64,000 nt of DNA, taken from positions 248,001-312,000 of the forward strand of contig JAESUZ010002401.1 in NCBI GenBank assembly GCA_017311185.1. The letters run 5' to 3'. Below, piece by piece: positions 9,825-22,336 of the stretch. The position numbers and the translations under genes are program-made. This DNA is from Proteles cristata cristata. Lineage: Eukaryota > Chordata > Mammalia > Carnivora > Hyaenidae. The notes under the pieces were generated by a model, which saw nothing but the letters and a program-made list of their open reading frames with translations, was not told where the DNA came from and ran no database searches. Numbering within the stretch: position 1 is the stretch's first letter; each line of letters starts with the position of its first letter.

Positions 9825-11995
9825 AACAGAATGGAAAATGGAAGGAAGATCTTAGCTGTGGAATAACCATGTATCCAAGGTTCTCATTGCCATCTTAAGA
9901 AAAAGTCAGGAGTGAGGCCATACAAGCTCCCATATCTGATAATGGAGCCCCACTGAGGATGAAGAGTTTGCCTTGTTGCCCATTTATTCAGGAATACAGA
10001 AATCACATGAACATAACATCTCTCAGCATAGTTTTCTAGATGTGCCCCTACATCTCATCAGAAGCTGGACAGAGCCCTGGGTTTTTCTCCAATATAGATA
10101 AGTATCATGTAGAAAAGAACTCAATATGAAATCAAGGAATTTGGGGAATTTTTTTATATTATCTCTCCCTCCTCTCAACAAACCAAGGATATTTGTCTTT
10201 ACACAGCTTGTAATTTGTTGGGTTAAAAAAAATACTTTGTCTGACTTTCATAAATTTCACATTTCAACTACATTTTCTTCTTAGGCCAGATTGACATCTT
10301 CAAAGGAGAATGAATTTTCTTTCCCATTTCATAAACATTCTGTTTTTCACAGAGATGAAATATAACCAACAATTCTCTCTGTACTCACTGATATTTAAAG
10401 CCCCAATCTAAGGTCTCACCTAAAAATGAAATTGCTATTGATCACAGACATATCATACACATATACACAATTCACTCCTCTCTCCTTAGCCCTAATACTT
10501 TTTATTCCTAAGAAGGAGGAATCAGTTTAATTGATATCCAGGTATTTTCAACCTTCCAGGTATTTTCTTCTGTCGCTTCCTTAGCTGAAGGAAAAATTGG
10601 GTGCTCTGTGCAAAAGGTAAGACCATATGTATTCCGACAGTATATCTTTGAGAGAATGCAAAATGCAGAGGAGAGAAAGATGACTTCCAGGTAGCTGGGG
10701 AGTGATGTTTACATTTAGAATTTCTCTTCCTTTCAACTTTTGGCACTTAAGTTAAACACACTAACCTTCTTAGAGAGAAAAAAAAAATCCAGAACATTTA
10801 TTACCTTTCATTGTTCCCACATCTGTCCACAGGATTGAATGTGAATCCTCATTTAGAGCCCTACCCTAGGCAATATGTAAAATGTTCGGTTTGTTTTAAC
10901 AAAAACTCTGCATTCTTCACCCTTCCCCTTCTCTTTGATTGTAACTGTATATCTCAGAAATCTGGTGCTCCCTGCACAGCCCCTGGGAATAATTTTTAAT
11001 GGTAGCATTTCAAATATTATATTATGAGTATATAAAGACAGGCATTCATTGGAACAATACTTATTATCAAGCATCAACTATGGACCACTTGGGCCTTCCT
11101 CAAAACGTCAGTCATTGTTCCTGGAAAAGTAAAGTTCTATAATCAAAAGTTTTGTTTCCTTTTTCTTTCTTTCTTTCTTTTTTTTAAAGTACTGGATTAG
11201 ACAGGTTTTTCAGAACATTTAACATGTTAGTGAGCACCCAGGACTCTACAAGAAGCAGTTCTGACATGCAGGAAATCCCAGACTAGTTTGACCAGCACTA
11301 TTTTCAGTGAACATCTATTTGCCACTCTGCAAAAGGATCTGGAAGAAGTTGTGCCTGGAGAATTCAGAGAAAGCAGAGAGAGCACCTATGTTGGAATGGA
11401 AGAATCAGAAATAGCCTCATGGGAGAACATGTGAGCCAGACCCTGGGGATGGATAAAATGTGACCGTGCAGAAATGGGAAGGAAGGCACAGAGATGCCTG
11501 AGTGTGGGACACTCTTGGACAGCACCTCTTAAATCACTCTCTTTGTGCCATCTGCCTTGTCCTGTGTTCTGGGGCAGACCTACTGTTCAGACCCCACCAG
11601 GCCCCAGATAGGCATGAAAACACAGCCCCAAAGAGGAGGGGGAATAATGAAACACAATGTGAGAGAAGAGAGGCAACTTCCTAGAAGTAGAAGGTTGTAA
11701 GCTAAATTCCCATCTCCAACCCTTCACTTCCTTCCAAGTATTTCCTTATTTAATTATCTTTGATCCAAGCAAGTTAATATACCTTGCCAGTCTCTGTTTT
11801 TAAATGATAAAAATCCTAGAAAATAAAAAATCTCAACTTTTCTATCTACAAAGTCTCTAAAATCTGTAGACTATATCATTGCCCCACTTTGTTTCAGATG
11901 TAGGGATCTGTATGTCAAGTTGTCAAAAATGATTGCTTTCTAGAACAAAGGAGATGTACACTGTGTGCAGATAGTTCCAATGAGTCAAAATCTTT
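9825..11995. other. Largely unique sequence
   Basis: No exon or RNA gene supported. Text near 11390-11510 resembles reverse L2 weakly. The small ORFs at 10522-10746, 10811-10999, 10853-11077 and 11502-11684 have no recognisable similarity. Confidence 0.4.
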
Positions 11996-12015
11996 CCCTT
12001 CACTTCTGAATTTCT

Positions 12016-12208
12016 TTTTTTTAATTTTTAATGTTTATTTATTTCTGAGAGAGAGATAGAGACAAGGTGAGCAGGGGAGGGTCAGAGAGAGAGGTAGACA
12101 CAGAATCCGAAGACAGCCTCCAGGCTCTGAGCTAGCTGTCAGCACAGAGCCCAACGCAGGGCTTGAATCCACGAACCGTGACATCATGACTGAGCCATCC
12201 AGGCACCC
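12016..12208 (-). mobile_element. Feliform SINE
   Basis: Reverse copy. The flank CCCTTCACTTCTGAATTTCT is exactly duplicated at 11996-12015 and 12209-12228 (the first bases are ambiguous with the SINE head). Confidence 0.96.
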
Positions 12209-12524
12209 CCCTTCACTTCTGAATTTCTAAGGCAGGGGTTATTAAAAATATGTATTTTTGAAGTTCAAAATAAAAATTTGTCTTAAATGCATGCATGAAG
12301 CTAAACCAAAGAGCTAAATTTGGGATCAAAGTGTGAGATGATCGGGACTACTTGTTAGAATTTATAGAACAGTGCTTAAAAAATAACAAAAACTTCAATG
12401 CATATTGAATAACAACAACAACAAAAAAACTTGGGAAAATATAAAAAAGTGAAAGAAGAAAATGAAAACTACCAAGAGATTAACTGCTATTTATTAATTT
12501 CTTTAAACCCAAATTTTGATAACT

Positions 12525-12650
12525 TAAAATAGATTTCTTTTAATTGTGGTAAAATACACATAAAATGAAATTTGTTCTCAACTATTTTCGAGTATACAGT
12601 TTAGTGGCATTAAGTATATAAAATCAATTTTGACATCCAGAAAACTTAGG
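12525..12650 (-). mobile_element. Old LINE 3' UTR-type fragment
   Basis: TTGTGGTAAAATACACATAA, then GTATACAGTTTAGTGGCATTAAG, a widely dispersed mammalian motif that I associate with an old L1 3' UTR in reverse. Family assignment from memory. Confidence 0.4.
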
Positions 12651-12781
12651 TTTCTCAAAACAGGTAAGAAGAGCCATCTGGCTCTTACATAACAACAAAA
12701 AACTACTGATAATACATGAAAGAACAAAAGAAATATCCTTCCAGAATATTTAAGTAACATAGTAATAAAGCCTTTTATCCT

Positions 12782-12997
12782 GGGGCACCTGAGTGGCTCA
12801 GTCAGTTAAGCGTCTGACTTCGGCTCAGGTCACAATCTTGGGGTTTGTGAATTTGAGCCCAACTTTGGGCTCTGTGCTGACAGGCCATTGCCTGGAGCCT
12901 GCTTTAGATTTCTGTATCTCCCTCGCTCTCTGCCCCTCCCTTGCTCACACTCTGTCTCTGTTTCTCTCTAAAATACATAAACATTTATTTTTTTTAA
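12782..12997 (+). mobile_element. Feliform SINE
   Basis: Full-length. Duplication AAAGCCTT(T/C)(T/C)ATCCT at 12767-12781 and 12998-13012. It generates the 113-codon ORF at 12793-13134. Confidence 0.95.
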
Positions 12998-13012
12998 AAA
13001 GCCTTCCATCCT

Positions 13013-13764
13013 TAAAAGGAAAGTGCAACATAAATAAGAGGCATTATAAGCATCATCTACTTTCTTACAGGGTTGGCAGGGACATTCTCACATTCAGGTT
13101 TCTTCATTTCCTGCTAAATACAGCCACGTGCTAGAGGTGCAGAACCCTAATTCAGCATCTGCTACCTGTAATGGGTGTTAGAAATCCTGGCAAGCAGCCC
13201 CTCCCTGAGGTCATACACTAAGCACTCTCTAATGCCAGGCTGGCCCAGCAGCCTTACCCTTCCAGGAAAAGGAGAACAGTCTGATCTCTACACACACCTC
13301 TCAGAATCTCATAGATTGAGTATGAGGCTCCATCGGAATAATATATCAAACTTCTCCTTGGAAAATCAAGCAGTGCATTACTCCATAACCAGAGAACTTC
13401 TCAGTCCTAATCATTTCAAAACAGCAAAGAGACTTTTTCTAGAGTCACACCCACAACTTCAGCCCACGTGCACTTATCACAGAATGCAGTATGTGATATG
13501 GTATGAAGCAGAGATACTGTCTATTTTGTTTTATTTAGAAAGAAAAGAAACAACAGTTTAAATCCGTTGCCTAAAATCACTTAGAAATCACAGTGTCAAG
13601 TTAGGAAAGGGACAATTAAGAAGGATCAAATTCTTTCTGACTCTGTTAACGCACACACTGTGTTTAAGGAAAAAGAAGAGAGGAGAGGGGAGAAAGCATA
13701 GTTCTTGGCAGCAAATCAAAGGTCCAAGTGCTCACATAGATTTGGATAAATGCACAGTGCTTAC
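13013..13764. other. Unique sequence
   Basis: Contains a 128-codon plus-strand ORF at 13175-13561 with no recognised similarity and no splice context that I could defend. Confidence 0.35.
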
Positions 13765-13824
13765 CCTCAAAGGCATGACCATCTTCAGGCATCTGAGGAG
13801 CACCGAAAGCACCAAAACAGTGAG
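13765..13824 (-). other. Candidate 60-nt exon (unverified)
   Basis: On the minus strand a pyrimidine-rich acceptor, CACTTTTCTCTAG, precedes the segment and AGG followed by GTAAGCAC forms the donor. One frame is open and reads HCFGAFGAPQMPEDGHAFE between a two-base start and a one-base end, so the exon would be phase 1-1 and length-neutral. A second frame is also open. No protein family was recognised. The splice sites and open frame are seen; exon status is inferred. Confidence 0.22.
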
Positions 13825-14050
13825 CTAGAGAAAAGTGTCTTCATCAAGGTGCAAAGCAAGGGCCAGCTTTGGAGGAGCAGCAGCACTACCATGGTCTGGG
13901 GGAATCTGCCCAGGGACTAAAGTGATAAGATGATGCCTGCTCAGTGCCAGCCAAGTGCCTGCCGTGTCCTCTTTGCCCATTTTGCAGGCAAGCCTGTTAC
14001 AAGCCTCTTACAGCTCGACAAGCTTTATAAATGATCAAGAATTATTTGCA

Positions 14051-14157
14051 GGGTGCCTGGCTGGCTCGGTCAGTAGAGCTTGTGACTCTTGATCTCAGCG
14101 CTATGAGTTCGAGCTCCACATTGAGTATAGAGATCATTGAAAAACAATATCTTAAAA
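14051..14157 (+). mobile_element. Short tRNA-type SINE
   Basis: GGGTGCCTGGCTGGCTCGGT head, GAGTTCGAGCTCC, then TAGAGATCATTGAAAAA and an A-rich tail. Imperfect flanks AAGAATTAT and AAGAATAATTAT. Confidence 0.82.
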
Positions 14158-14380
14158 AAAGAATAATTATCATTCACTATGATCCTGTATGTGCAAGGCA
14201 CAGAGTAACAACTCTGAGGAAGCTGAGCTAAGAGGAGCAAAGTAACTCTCCTGAGGCTCTCAGGTACAAGCCACACAACCAGAATTCAGAATCAGGTCTA
14301 TCTAGCTCTGAAGCCCACACCTTTTCCACTCTCACACTGTGCTAACATCCAGGAGAGGACAGTTTAGAAAGTCCAATTTA

Positions 14381-14585
14381 GGGGCACCTGGGTGGCTCTG
14401 TTGGTTAAGCATCCTACTTAGGCTCAGGTCATGATCTTGCAGTTTGTGAGTTTGAGCCCTGCATCAGGCTCTGTTCTAACAGCTCAGAGCCTGGAGCCTG
14501 CTTCACATTCACTGTCTCCTTCTCTCTCTACCCCTTACCCATTCATTCTCTGTCTCTCTCACAAAAATAAATAAACATTAAAAAA
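14381..14585 (+). mobile_element. Feliform SINE
   Basis: Full-length. Exact 13-bp duplication AAAGTCCAATTTA at 14368-14380 and 14586-14598. Confidence 0.96.
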
Positions 14586-14629
14586 AAAGTCCAATTTAAG
14601 CTCATAAAGAGAAAGATAATATGTTAAAA

Positions 14630-14798
14630 CAGGAGTTGGCAAACTTTTTCTTTAAAGAAGCAGTGACTATTTTAGGCTTTACAAGCCACATCTAATAGTC
14701 ATTTTTGTTTTCTCTTACAATCTTTTAAAAACGTAAAAACCATTCTTAGCTCATGAGGCTACACTAAACCTGGCCATGGGCCAGTTTGCCGACCCCTG
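14630..14798. mobile_element. MER1-type hAT (Charlie) MITE
   Basis: 169-bp element with inverted ends CAGGAGTTGGCAAACTTTTT and AGTTTGCCGACCCCTG. The 8-bp flanks TGTTAAAA (14622-14629) and TGTTGGAA (14799-14806) fit the hAT target duplication. Internally deleted compared with the remembered family consensus. Confidence 0.8.
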
Positions 14799-14806
14799 TG
14801 TTGGAA

Positions 14807-16159
14807 CACGTGGTCCAAGCAAAGCTTAGTGATTCTGATGGATGAGAACTGTAGCATTGATTCAATGTCTGAATTTGCTAAGGTGCTTTTCATTTCAAGA
14901 CGGGGACAAAAGGGGAAGCTAGAAGACAATCAGTACCCAATCCAGTCCTTTCATATACATTCTGTTATAAATTGTAAGGACAGCAAGCAGTCCCTTACCT
15001 AGCCTCATTAGACTAGTTATAGAAGCTATCTTGCATTTATTTCATCTGTTTCTTCATTCTATATCCAAGCCTTTGCATATTCCAAGTTAGGCACTAATTG
15101 GTCACTGAAAATCAATCCTTTCCGCAGTCTAATTAAAACTGGCTATTTCAGAGGGCCATAACATAATGAACAGAAATACAGGTAGATTTGAGCTGACCAC
15201 GGGCTCTTTCAATATGATCAAAGGCCGCTTGAGGTCTGTTATTTGAAATTATAGAAAATATTTTCCAATTACTTTATGACACTTGTAAAACAAGCTATGA
15301 ACACACCCTGCAACTTACAATAACCATCAAGTCAACCTAACAGATGCTGCAAACTGGATCCAGTTTATCAACACTAGAGCACATAACGAAATGCATTTCA
15401 AATGACATTCAGACTTTACTATGCAAAGTAAAATAATGTTACAATTTATAACCTCCTGAATTGTCTTAGATACTGAACTTGGATCCAGGATTTGCTAGCC
15501 ATAAAGTACACACTAGCCATGTGCCCTGTCAGTTGGATGGCTGACCTCCGCCTTGGTCCAGGCAATATAACCTTAGTGTCAGGTCCAAGTATTTCTGGTT
15601 TAAGTATTTTCAACTCTGCTGATTCATGCCCAGATGCTTGGTAGCTACAGAAGATGGCCACTAGGGACCAATTTAATAGCAACAAATGTTATTTCACTGT
15701 TGAGCTAAACAAGTTGGAAGCCAGAAGACCACAAATTCCAAAGACTGGTACCTTATTTCAAAAGCCTGTGTGTAGAACCACATAGCCCATTCTACAGATA
15801 AACATATACAGACTAATTTTAATCACAGGAACAGCTAGCAAATTGGAACAAGAGTGACAACAATTAAATTGCTCCCTTCTTGGATTTTGCTCCCTTTGTT
15901 CAACTGCATAACCCCCTCTTGTGAAATCCAGGACAGTCAGGAAAAAGAGCTGGCCTAAGACCTACTAACACACATAAATAAAGACTGGAGAAAGTGACCA
16001 ACTGAAAAGCCATTAACAAGGTGCAGTCAAGCAAGAGAAGTGCTTCCTTGTGTACAAAGGGCATGGCAATTTCATGCATGATGAAAACATCAAACAGAGA
16101 AAGGAAAGGAACTCAATGGGTGTTCACCCTAAGGACCTGTAAGCATGTTCAACATGTTA
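14807..16159. other. Unique sequence
   Basis: No repeat or exon supported. The 79-codon reverse ORF at 15446-15685 has no recognised similarity. Confidence 0.4.
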
Positions 16160-16325
16160 TATACAGTATTTGATACAATCACCATTAACTTGTAAGACAG
16201 GAATTAGCACCTCCATTTTACAGATGGAAGAACTCAGCCTCAATCACACAAGTAGGAAATGCCAGGCCTGGCAACTGAACTGGGTCTGTCTGGGATCAAA
16301 CCTGCCCTTTCATTCCAACAGACTT
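16160..16325 (-). mobile_element. MIR SINE
   Basis: Reverse MIR: CTCCATTTTACAGATGGAAG, AACTCAGCCTCAATCACACA and AACTGGGTCTGTCTGGGATC. This explains part of the 131-codon ORF at 16170-16565. Confidence 0.75.
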
Positions 16326-17687
16326 TGTCACCCACAGGAAAATTACCAAACCAGAGTGTGGAGTAGACAACATTCAGGAAGAGTCAGACAGGCAGAGAGT
16401 ATTAGTAAGCAGCAGGTCAATAAGCTCGGGCCAGGAATCTCCCATCCCTTGAGAGAGATAACAAGAATAAGTAAGGACACAAGGGCCACTGGAGCAAGTC
16501 ACATCATACTTGGCACCAACAATCTTCCCAAAGTTAGTTCCGAAGGCCCAGCACTGTCAACATAAGGCTAGAGATGAGGGCACCAAGTAGGTTAGGAGTC
16601 CAGACGGGTTACCTGTCGTGAAAGGTAACCTGAACTCCACTGACTAAGAGACGGAAGCTGTTTAAATACTATCCATCTTGGCTCCAGATTGGTCTGGAAA
16701 TTAAAGTTTAGTCTTCAGATGAGAAACTTGATGTGATGAAGAAGGAGTAGAGGCAAGGGTTAGGAAATAGAACTGGCAATTTTTTTACTTCAGGGCCATG
16801 GCAAATACAATCAATGCTCCTTTCCATTCCATCACATTGATAACCTTCACAGAAGGCCAAATCTTCACAATCAGTGAAACAGAGGGAATCAAGATAATAA
16901 TGTAAGCAAACTCCAGAAAAAAAATAAGTATTTTTGCCAGAATTAGATCAGAATTTTGTATTTCCAAACACAGCAGCCTCATGCTGGCAGAGCTGGGTCT
17001 CAGGAGCAGATTCTGGGAAGAACACTCATGCCAGGCACAATGACATTAGCAGCTGGCATCCCTCCCCTGAGCTTGGTGCCAGTACTCTCACCCTTCTGTG
17101 GGCTACTGCCTACCATTTCTTTACCCAAGTCATCCAAGCAAATGTTCTGAAGCCAGTCCTGGATCGTAACAGGCAGAAGGGAAGGCAGCCGGCAGCAGAA
17201 GCAGTCAGCAGAAGGACAGGTGTCCAGGAAGCAGAAAATGCCTCCAATGACGACCTTTCTCTCCTCTCCAGAAAGAAAGAACTGCTCTACAAATATGAGG
17301 GTAGGGGGGTTGAGGAGGCAGGATTTTAAAATTCAACCCCCGATTCAGTAGGCTATGACTGAAGAGAGATCCAGTTAAGTGTGCCAGGCTGACTAGGTGA
17401 TTAATCAGTCCCCTTTTCTGCTCTGTGATGGAAGACACTGTGTCAAGACATAAAATTACATCCCAGCTGTCCTCAGGTACCTGAAGGTGACACCCAGGCT
17501 GGGCAGAGCTTTGGGTCTGGGCTGGCTGCCTCTCTCTCAAGGTCAAGTAATGCTATTGTTCCTGACCTAGAATGAGCCAGCTAGGGTCAAGAAGTAGGGC
17601 CAGAAAATGAGGCCACAGCTCCTGGCCCAGGACTCCGCGAGTAGCCACTAACCAGACTCTAACAGGTCAGTAGATTCCTCTCCTCAC
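16326..17687. other. Unique, moderately GC-richer sequence
   Basis: Includes a 131-codon plus-strand ORF at 16934-17329 and a 113-codon reverse ORF at 17205-17546. They overlap each other, and neither resembles a known family. Confidence 0.35.
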
Positions 17688-17712
17688 CTGCCTCCCATGA
17701 GGAGAAGAATCC
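17688..17712 (-). other. Candidate 25-nt microexon (unverified)
   Basis: A strong minus-strand acceptor tract, TTCTGACCTCTCTTCACAG, is followed 25 nt later by the donor GGCAG/GTGAGG. The reading GFFSSWEA is open. Good splice signals but no coding evidence. Confidence 0.15.
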
Positions 17713-18161
17713 CTGTGAAGAGAGGTCAGAACAACCAGACCCCTCCCCTCTAGTCTCCATTAGCCCAAAAGGGAAAACAGAGTTGAGTAAGTGGAAAATT
17801 TTTAGAAAAGTTCAAATACTACAGCAAAAAGGTACTATTTATTGCTGGAGTCAATCTAGACAAATCAGCTTTCCCAGTGAGATAAGTGGGAAGTTTGAAA
17901 AAGATATTTGCGTCAGATACAAAATATTAATTGGAAGAGATTTTCTAATCATAGAGATAAAAGAAATCTCAAGAAGTTACCCAATCAGACAGATAGTAGT
18001 CAATCTTCATAAAGCTCTCCTAAAAAAGAGATCACACAATTAATACCACTATCTAACAGCCTTTGTAAACAAGACATGATCCTTTAGACATAAATCCCTA
18101 AAACTTCCTTAATTTTAAGCAAGGTGCCTACTACTTCATTCTCAGTGGAAACAAAAGTTAC

Positions 18162-18164
<3 letters not shown>

Positions 18165-18208
<44 letters not shown>
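18165..18208. repeat. (CA)n microsatellite
   Basis: About 22 uninterrupted AC units. It yields the H/T-rich and V/C-rich runs in the small ORFs on both strands. Confidence 0.97.
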
Positions 18209-18209
<1 letters not shown>

Positions 18210-18211
<2 letters not shown>

Positions 18212-18900
18212 TTGTCCATAAAGAGATTGTTTTGCCCCAATTTTTCTCCAACATAAGGACAACCCCAAATCACAAATGTTTCCTCAATTTTTCTACTATT
18301 TTCTTTCTTTTTTTTTTCCCTCTGAACCCTCTCCAAACTAATCATGAGCTTAGGACTGATCATTTAATTACTAGACAATGCAGCTGGTTATAGCTTTCAC
18401 CAAGTCAAAATGGCTTTTATCCCAAGTGTGTTTTGGGATAAAATATCAATAATGTTTTGGCTTTTGTCTATTTTCCAACTAGCAGTCCCAATATAAAACA
18501 AAAAAGAACATGCAGAAAAGAGAAGCAGTTGGTACTGGAAACTCAACAAATGCCTGAGCGAATTTAGAATAACTAAAAAATAATTCACTTGAATTGTAAA
18601 TCAAAATGCAGCAAGGTGGAAAATGGCCCATGGCTACACAACATAAACTACCAAACTTATAAAAAGCTGTTAATGTAGTGCACATGACATTGCTGATTAG
18701 CTATCTGTCACCATTACAGCTTGCAAAATTGTTTGACTGTTATAAGAGAAACTGATTTCTTAAAGATAGGCTCCCACTTATTTAAATGCTCATCTACTGC
18801 CAAAGTAACTGGACTCTCTTAAAATCATCATGAAATGTTCTAATCCCAAACTAAAATCATACCAAATTTCTTTAGATTACCTTAGTCAAACATCTTAGAT
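18210..18900. other. Unique AT-rich sequence
   Basis: No feature recognised. Small reverse ORFs at 18397-18588 and 18479-18685 overlap each other. Confidence 0.4.
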
Positions 18901-19307
18901 CAATGACTCCTAACTTTGGCTGTAGGATGGAATCACCTAAAAAACCATTAAAAACTAAAGACTCCTGGGGCACCTGGGTGGCTCAGTTGGTTGTGTCTGA
19001 CTCCTGATTTCAGCCCCAGTCATGATCTTAGGTTCATGAGATCGAGCCCTACATCAGGCTCTGTGCTAACAGCAAGGAGCCTGCTTGGGATTCTCTCTCT
19101 GCCCCTCCCCTAACCGTTCTTGTGCTCTCGCTCTCTCTCTCCTTCTCTTTCTCTCTCTCTCAAACTAGTAGTGTTTAAAAAACACTACTGATTCCTGGGC
19201 TCCACTCTCAGATTCTGATGTAATTGGTCTGGGGTGAAGCTTGGATCCTGGGATTTTTTTAGAGCTATCCAGGTGATTTTAACGTACAGCTAAGGTAGAG
19301 AAGCCTG
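18901..19307 (+). mobile_element. MER5A (hAT-Charlie MITE), split by a SINE
   Basis: The left part starts CAATGACTCCTAACTTTGGC and includes GGAATCACCT. The right part has TCTGATGTAATTGGTCTGGG and CCAGGTGATTTTAACG and ends AGAGAAGCCTG. Together they make a full-length MER5A with a SINE at 18967-19180. Confidence 0.8.
18967..19180 (+). mobile_element. Feliform SINE inside MER5A
   Basis: Full-length copy with a long CT tract. The imperfect flank pair CTAAAGACTCCTGG and CTACTGATTCCTGG is made from MER5A sequence. Confidence 0.93.
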
Positions 19308-19329
19308 AAATGATATGAAACCCATCAAT

Positions 19330-19700
19330 TAATAATGCTGTATTGTGAGCTTACGATGCACCAAGAATTGTGATTTACTGAGTAAAACAAAAGGTATAAA
19401 ACAGACCCTGCCCTCAAGGCCCTCAATCTAAGGGAGAGAAAGACATGTAACTAAACAGTTAACATACAGTGTACTAAGTGCTACGACTGAGGTACAGGGA
19501 ACAGTAAAAGGAGCCTGGAGGAGGGGTATCTAACACAAACCAGCAGAGAGGGAGTGGTAGCTTCTCAAATGCAGTGACCAAGATGCGTACTGAATGCTAA
19601 GTAAGAGTCTCTCAGGAGGAGATGGTAGGGAAAGCCATCTCAAGAAGAGAGACTAGAATGTGCAAATGCCAGGAAGCTGGGGAGGATGCCTCTCCTTAGA
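19330..19700 (-). mobile_element. L2 fragment
   Basis: Reverse L2 text: ACAGACCCTGCCCTCAAGGC, CAGTGTACTAAGTGCTACGA, GGAGCCTGGAGGAGGGGTAT and GAATGTGCAAATGCCAGGAA. Confidence 0.65.
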
Positions 19701-20104
19701 GTTCTGCAAGTTGTTCTTTACAGGTAAAGCAGAGGGAGATGTGAATACAAGAGGGAAATGAGGCTGGAGGTGCCCTCATTTCCAGGGTGCCTAAAGGGCC
19801 CAGATGGGTAATGTAAATGGACCAAGTAGTCAGAGCATAAGGCAACAGTTGGTATGGCAGACTGCCCAACCCAATGGAGTGGGGGGCTGTTTCTTCTCAG
19901 CTCCAGCCAATGTGAATATAAAGACTCAATATTGACATATCTTCCAGATTTTCAAGGGATGCTGAGAATCTGGTCCTTATGTGAAATTTATAGGTTTTTA
20001 AATGCTGAGCAGGACAAAAAAACAGTCTACAGGCCAACTGCTGCCTATGGGCTGCAGGTATGGGCTACACTTTTTCATTACATTATGAAAAATTACTGAA
20101 GGAT

Positions 20105-20219
20105 TTTTTTTTCTTAAGATTTTATTTGCAAGCAATCTCTATACCCAATGTGGAACTCAAACTTACAGCCCTGAGATCAGGAGTCGCATGCTCCTCCAAC
20201 TGAGCCAGCCAGGCACCCC
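20105..20219 (-). mobile_element. Short tRNA-type SINE
   Basis: Reverse short SINE. Exact duplication TTACTGAAGGAT at 20093-20104 and 20220-20231. Confidence 0.9.
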
Positions 20220-20231
20220 TTACTGAAGGAT

Positions 20232-22320
20232 CTTAAAGGGAAGAAGGGGGCAGTGTCCAACTTAGATTTCAGTACATTTTTAAATGTGAAAGTGAACTAC
20301 AGTGTTGCAAACAGCAATCTGACAAGTCCAACAGCACAAAGCCTTTCCCCCCAGATTAATGCTAGTCAAGATACCACTGTTCTGAAATTTGGCCCCTACT
20401 TTTTCATTTCTCAGATTTAACAGGAGACCTTCTTACTTGTAACAGTAGGGAGAAAAAATAATTTTGCAAATATTAAGATGCAGGTAAAGACTACAATTAC
20501 TAGGCTTCCAGGGTATGTAAATTACAGTCAGATTTGAATTATGCACGCTGCTGGAGTACAGAGGTAGTAATAAAAAAATCACAGATGATCTGCCAAGCTG
20601 GGCTAGGGCTCTCGGCGCTGGGTAGGGATCCTCTGTAGGCTGGGCACACAGCCAGCTGCCAAAGCAGGGCGGCTTGACAGGATGGGGTGGAAAAGCCAGA
20701 TGCCAGGAGAAGGTCACCCAATCCCCAGAGAGGACTTTGCTTCTTCCATTTGGTCCCTTTCTCAATCTCCTCCCCAAGGTCAATTTCCCAAATGTAAGCA
20801 AAAAGCAGATTTCTTATAGATGATGGTCAGTTGTCAAATAATGTAAGAGCGAACTGCAAATGAGAATTCTCCACACACTCTCTAGGAGTTAGGATCTATT
20901 TAAAGTCAGAAGGCAAAGGCTCATGCATGGCAAACAGAGCACTTCCAGAAGATTCTCCAAAATACCTATAACACTTGGCTTAAATTTGGCAAAGGTGTAT
21001 TTCACAAATACAGTTGTCCACAAACAAAATATGGTAGTAAGAACATTTGTGTGACCTCAGAGATTTGATTAAGAGACAAAAATCAACAACTGAGCAGTGG
21101 TAAGGAACACATCATAGCTACACAGCTACAACTAATTCTCAAATCAAATAAATGGACAGAAGTACTTTCCAAAGACAACAGACTACTTATTTGGTAGAGA
21201 GATTCCTGGTTGATTTTTTCCTTCAGGTTTTAACAAAAAGAGAAAACATATCATTACTATGTCTGGTAAAACGCCTGGCTCTCTGCATGCCATTTCTAAT
21301 TTTAGATATGAAAATGGGATTCTCTCAGGCATTCTGACTTTCAAAGAGGAGTTGTTGAACTGCGAGACATTAGAATCTCTGAAAGCTTGAAATTATACAG
21401 TAACATTCATAATTCAGCAAAAACAATTGTCCTCTCTTTCATAAGGAAGTAGTTACATTACATTTAAAAATCCCTATGCTGAGTCTCTCAAATATTTTTA
21501 AAGGCGAAATATAACATAAACTCAAAAAAGATCTCTAAAGGCAGAGAAGGGAAAATACCTTTGAATACAAAGGCTCAGAGCTTAATTTGAAAAATTGTTC
21601 TCTATCCATCAATTGTCATGCATAATTAAATAGCTAAATAAAGAAATAATAGCAGTGAAATCATTAGAAGAGGTTTTTCTTTTCAGTGAGAAAATAGTCA
21701 CCTCAGTGAACCCATCAAGCATATATTACAAAGTATTACTTAATAGAATGTATCTTATCTAAACTTGTCTCCCATACTATTTTAATTTTCTCTTGATGTA
21801 GAAATTAATATTTGTGCAAAATTTACCAGTGGTTTCTTTAAAGTATGAAACAAGCTTTTTAATTTCTAAAGTTTTTATTGAAAGAAAACATAACTCTGAT
21901 TAAACAAATCATCAGATGCTGGAAAGGGTTGGTCCTGCCAAAGAATGAGGCCTACAGTAATGACACCACACAGGAAAGAAGGAAAAGAAGTCTATGCCTG
22001 CCTGCTGAGGGGAAAAACAAACAAACAAAAAACCCAACTCTTTGTCCTATTTCTGGATTAGCTTCTGAGTAACACCCTAACTTTCCCCCATGCATATTTT
22101 ACACTGAGTGTTGAGGTATCCCCAGGGTTTTCTTTAATGCTGCATGCAGACCAGCTGGCCAGCCCTGTGTCTTCCCTTGTTCACCTCTGTGGGCTTTCTG
22201 AAAAATCTAGGCATCTTGCAGTTAATCCATGGAGGGAATTTTACCATTTTCTTTCTTAACAGAGTCCATATTCTACCTTCAAGGAACCCGTACAACCACA
22301 CCAGTGCTATAAGCACTAAG
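20232..22320. other. Large unique stretch
   Basis: About 2 kb with no repeat recognised. A GC-richer patch at about 20580-20760 gives a 122-codon reverse ORF (20433-20801) and an overlapping 60-codon frame. No protein similarity was recognised. No exon claim is made. Confidence 0.45.
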
Positions 22321-22336
22321 ATACTTTTAATTTTTT

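Noticed and set aside
12793..13134. 113-codon ORF
   Set aside because: First two-thirds is a translated SINE.
16170..16565. 131-codon plus-strand ORF
   Set aside because: First third is a reverse MIR; no family similarity in the rest.
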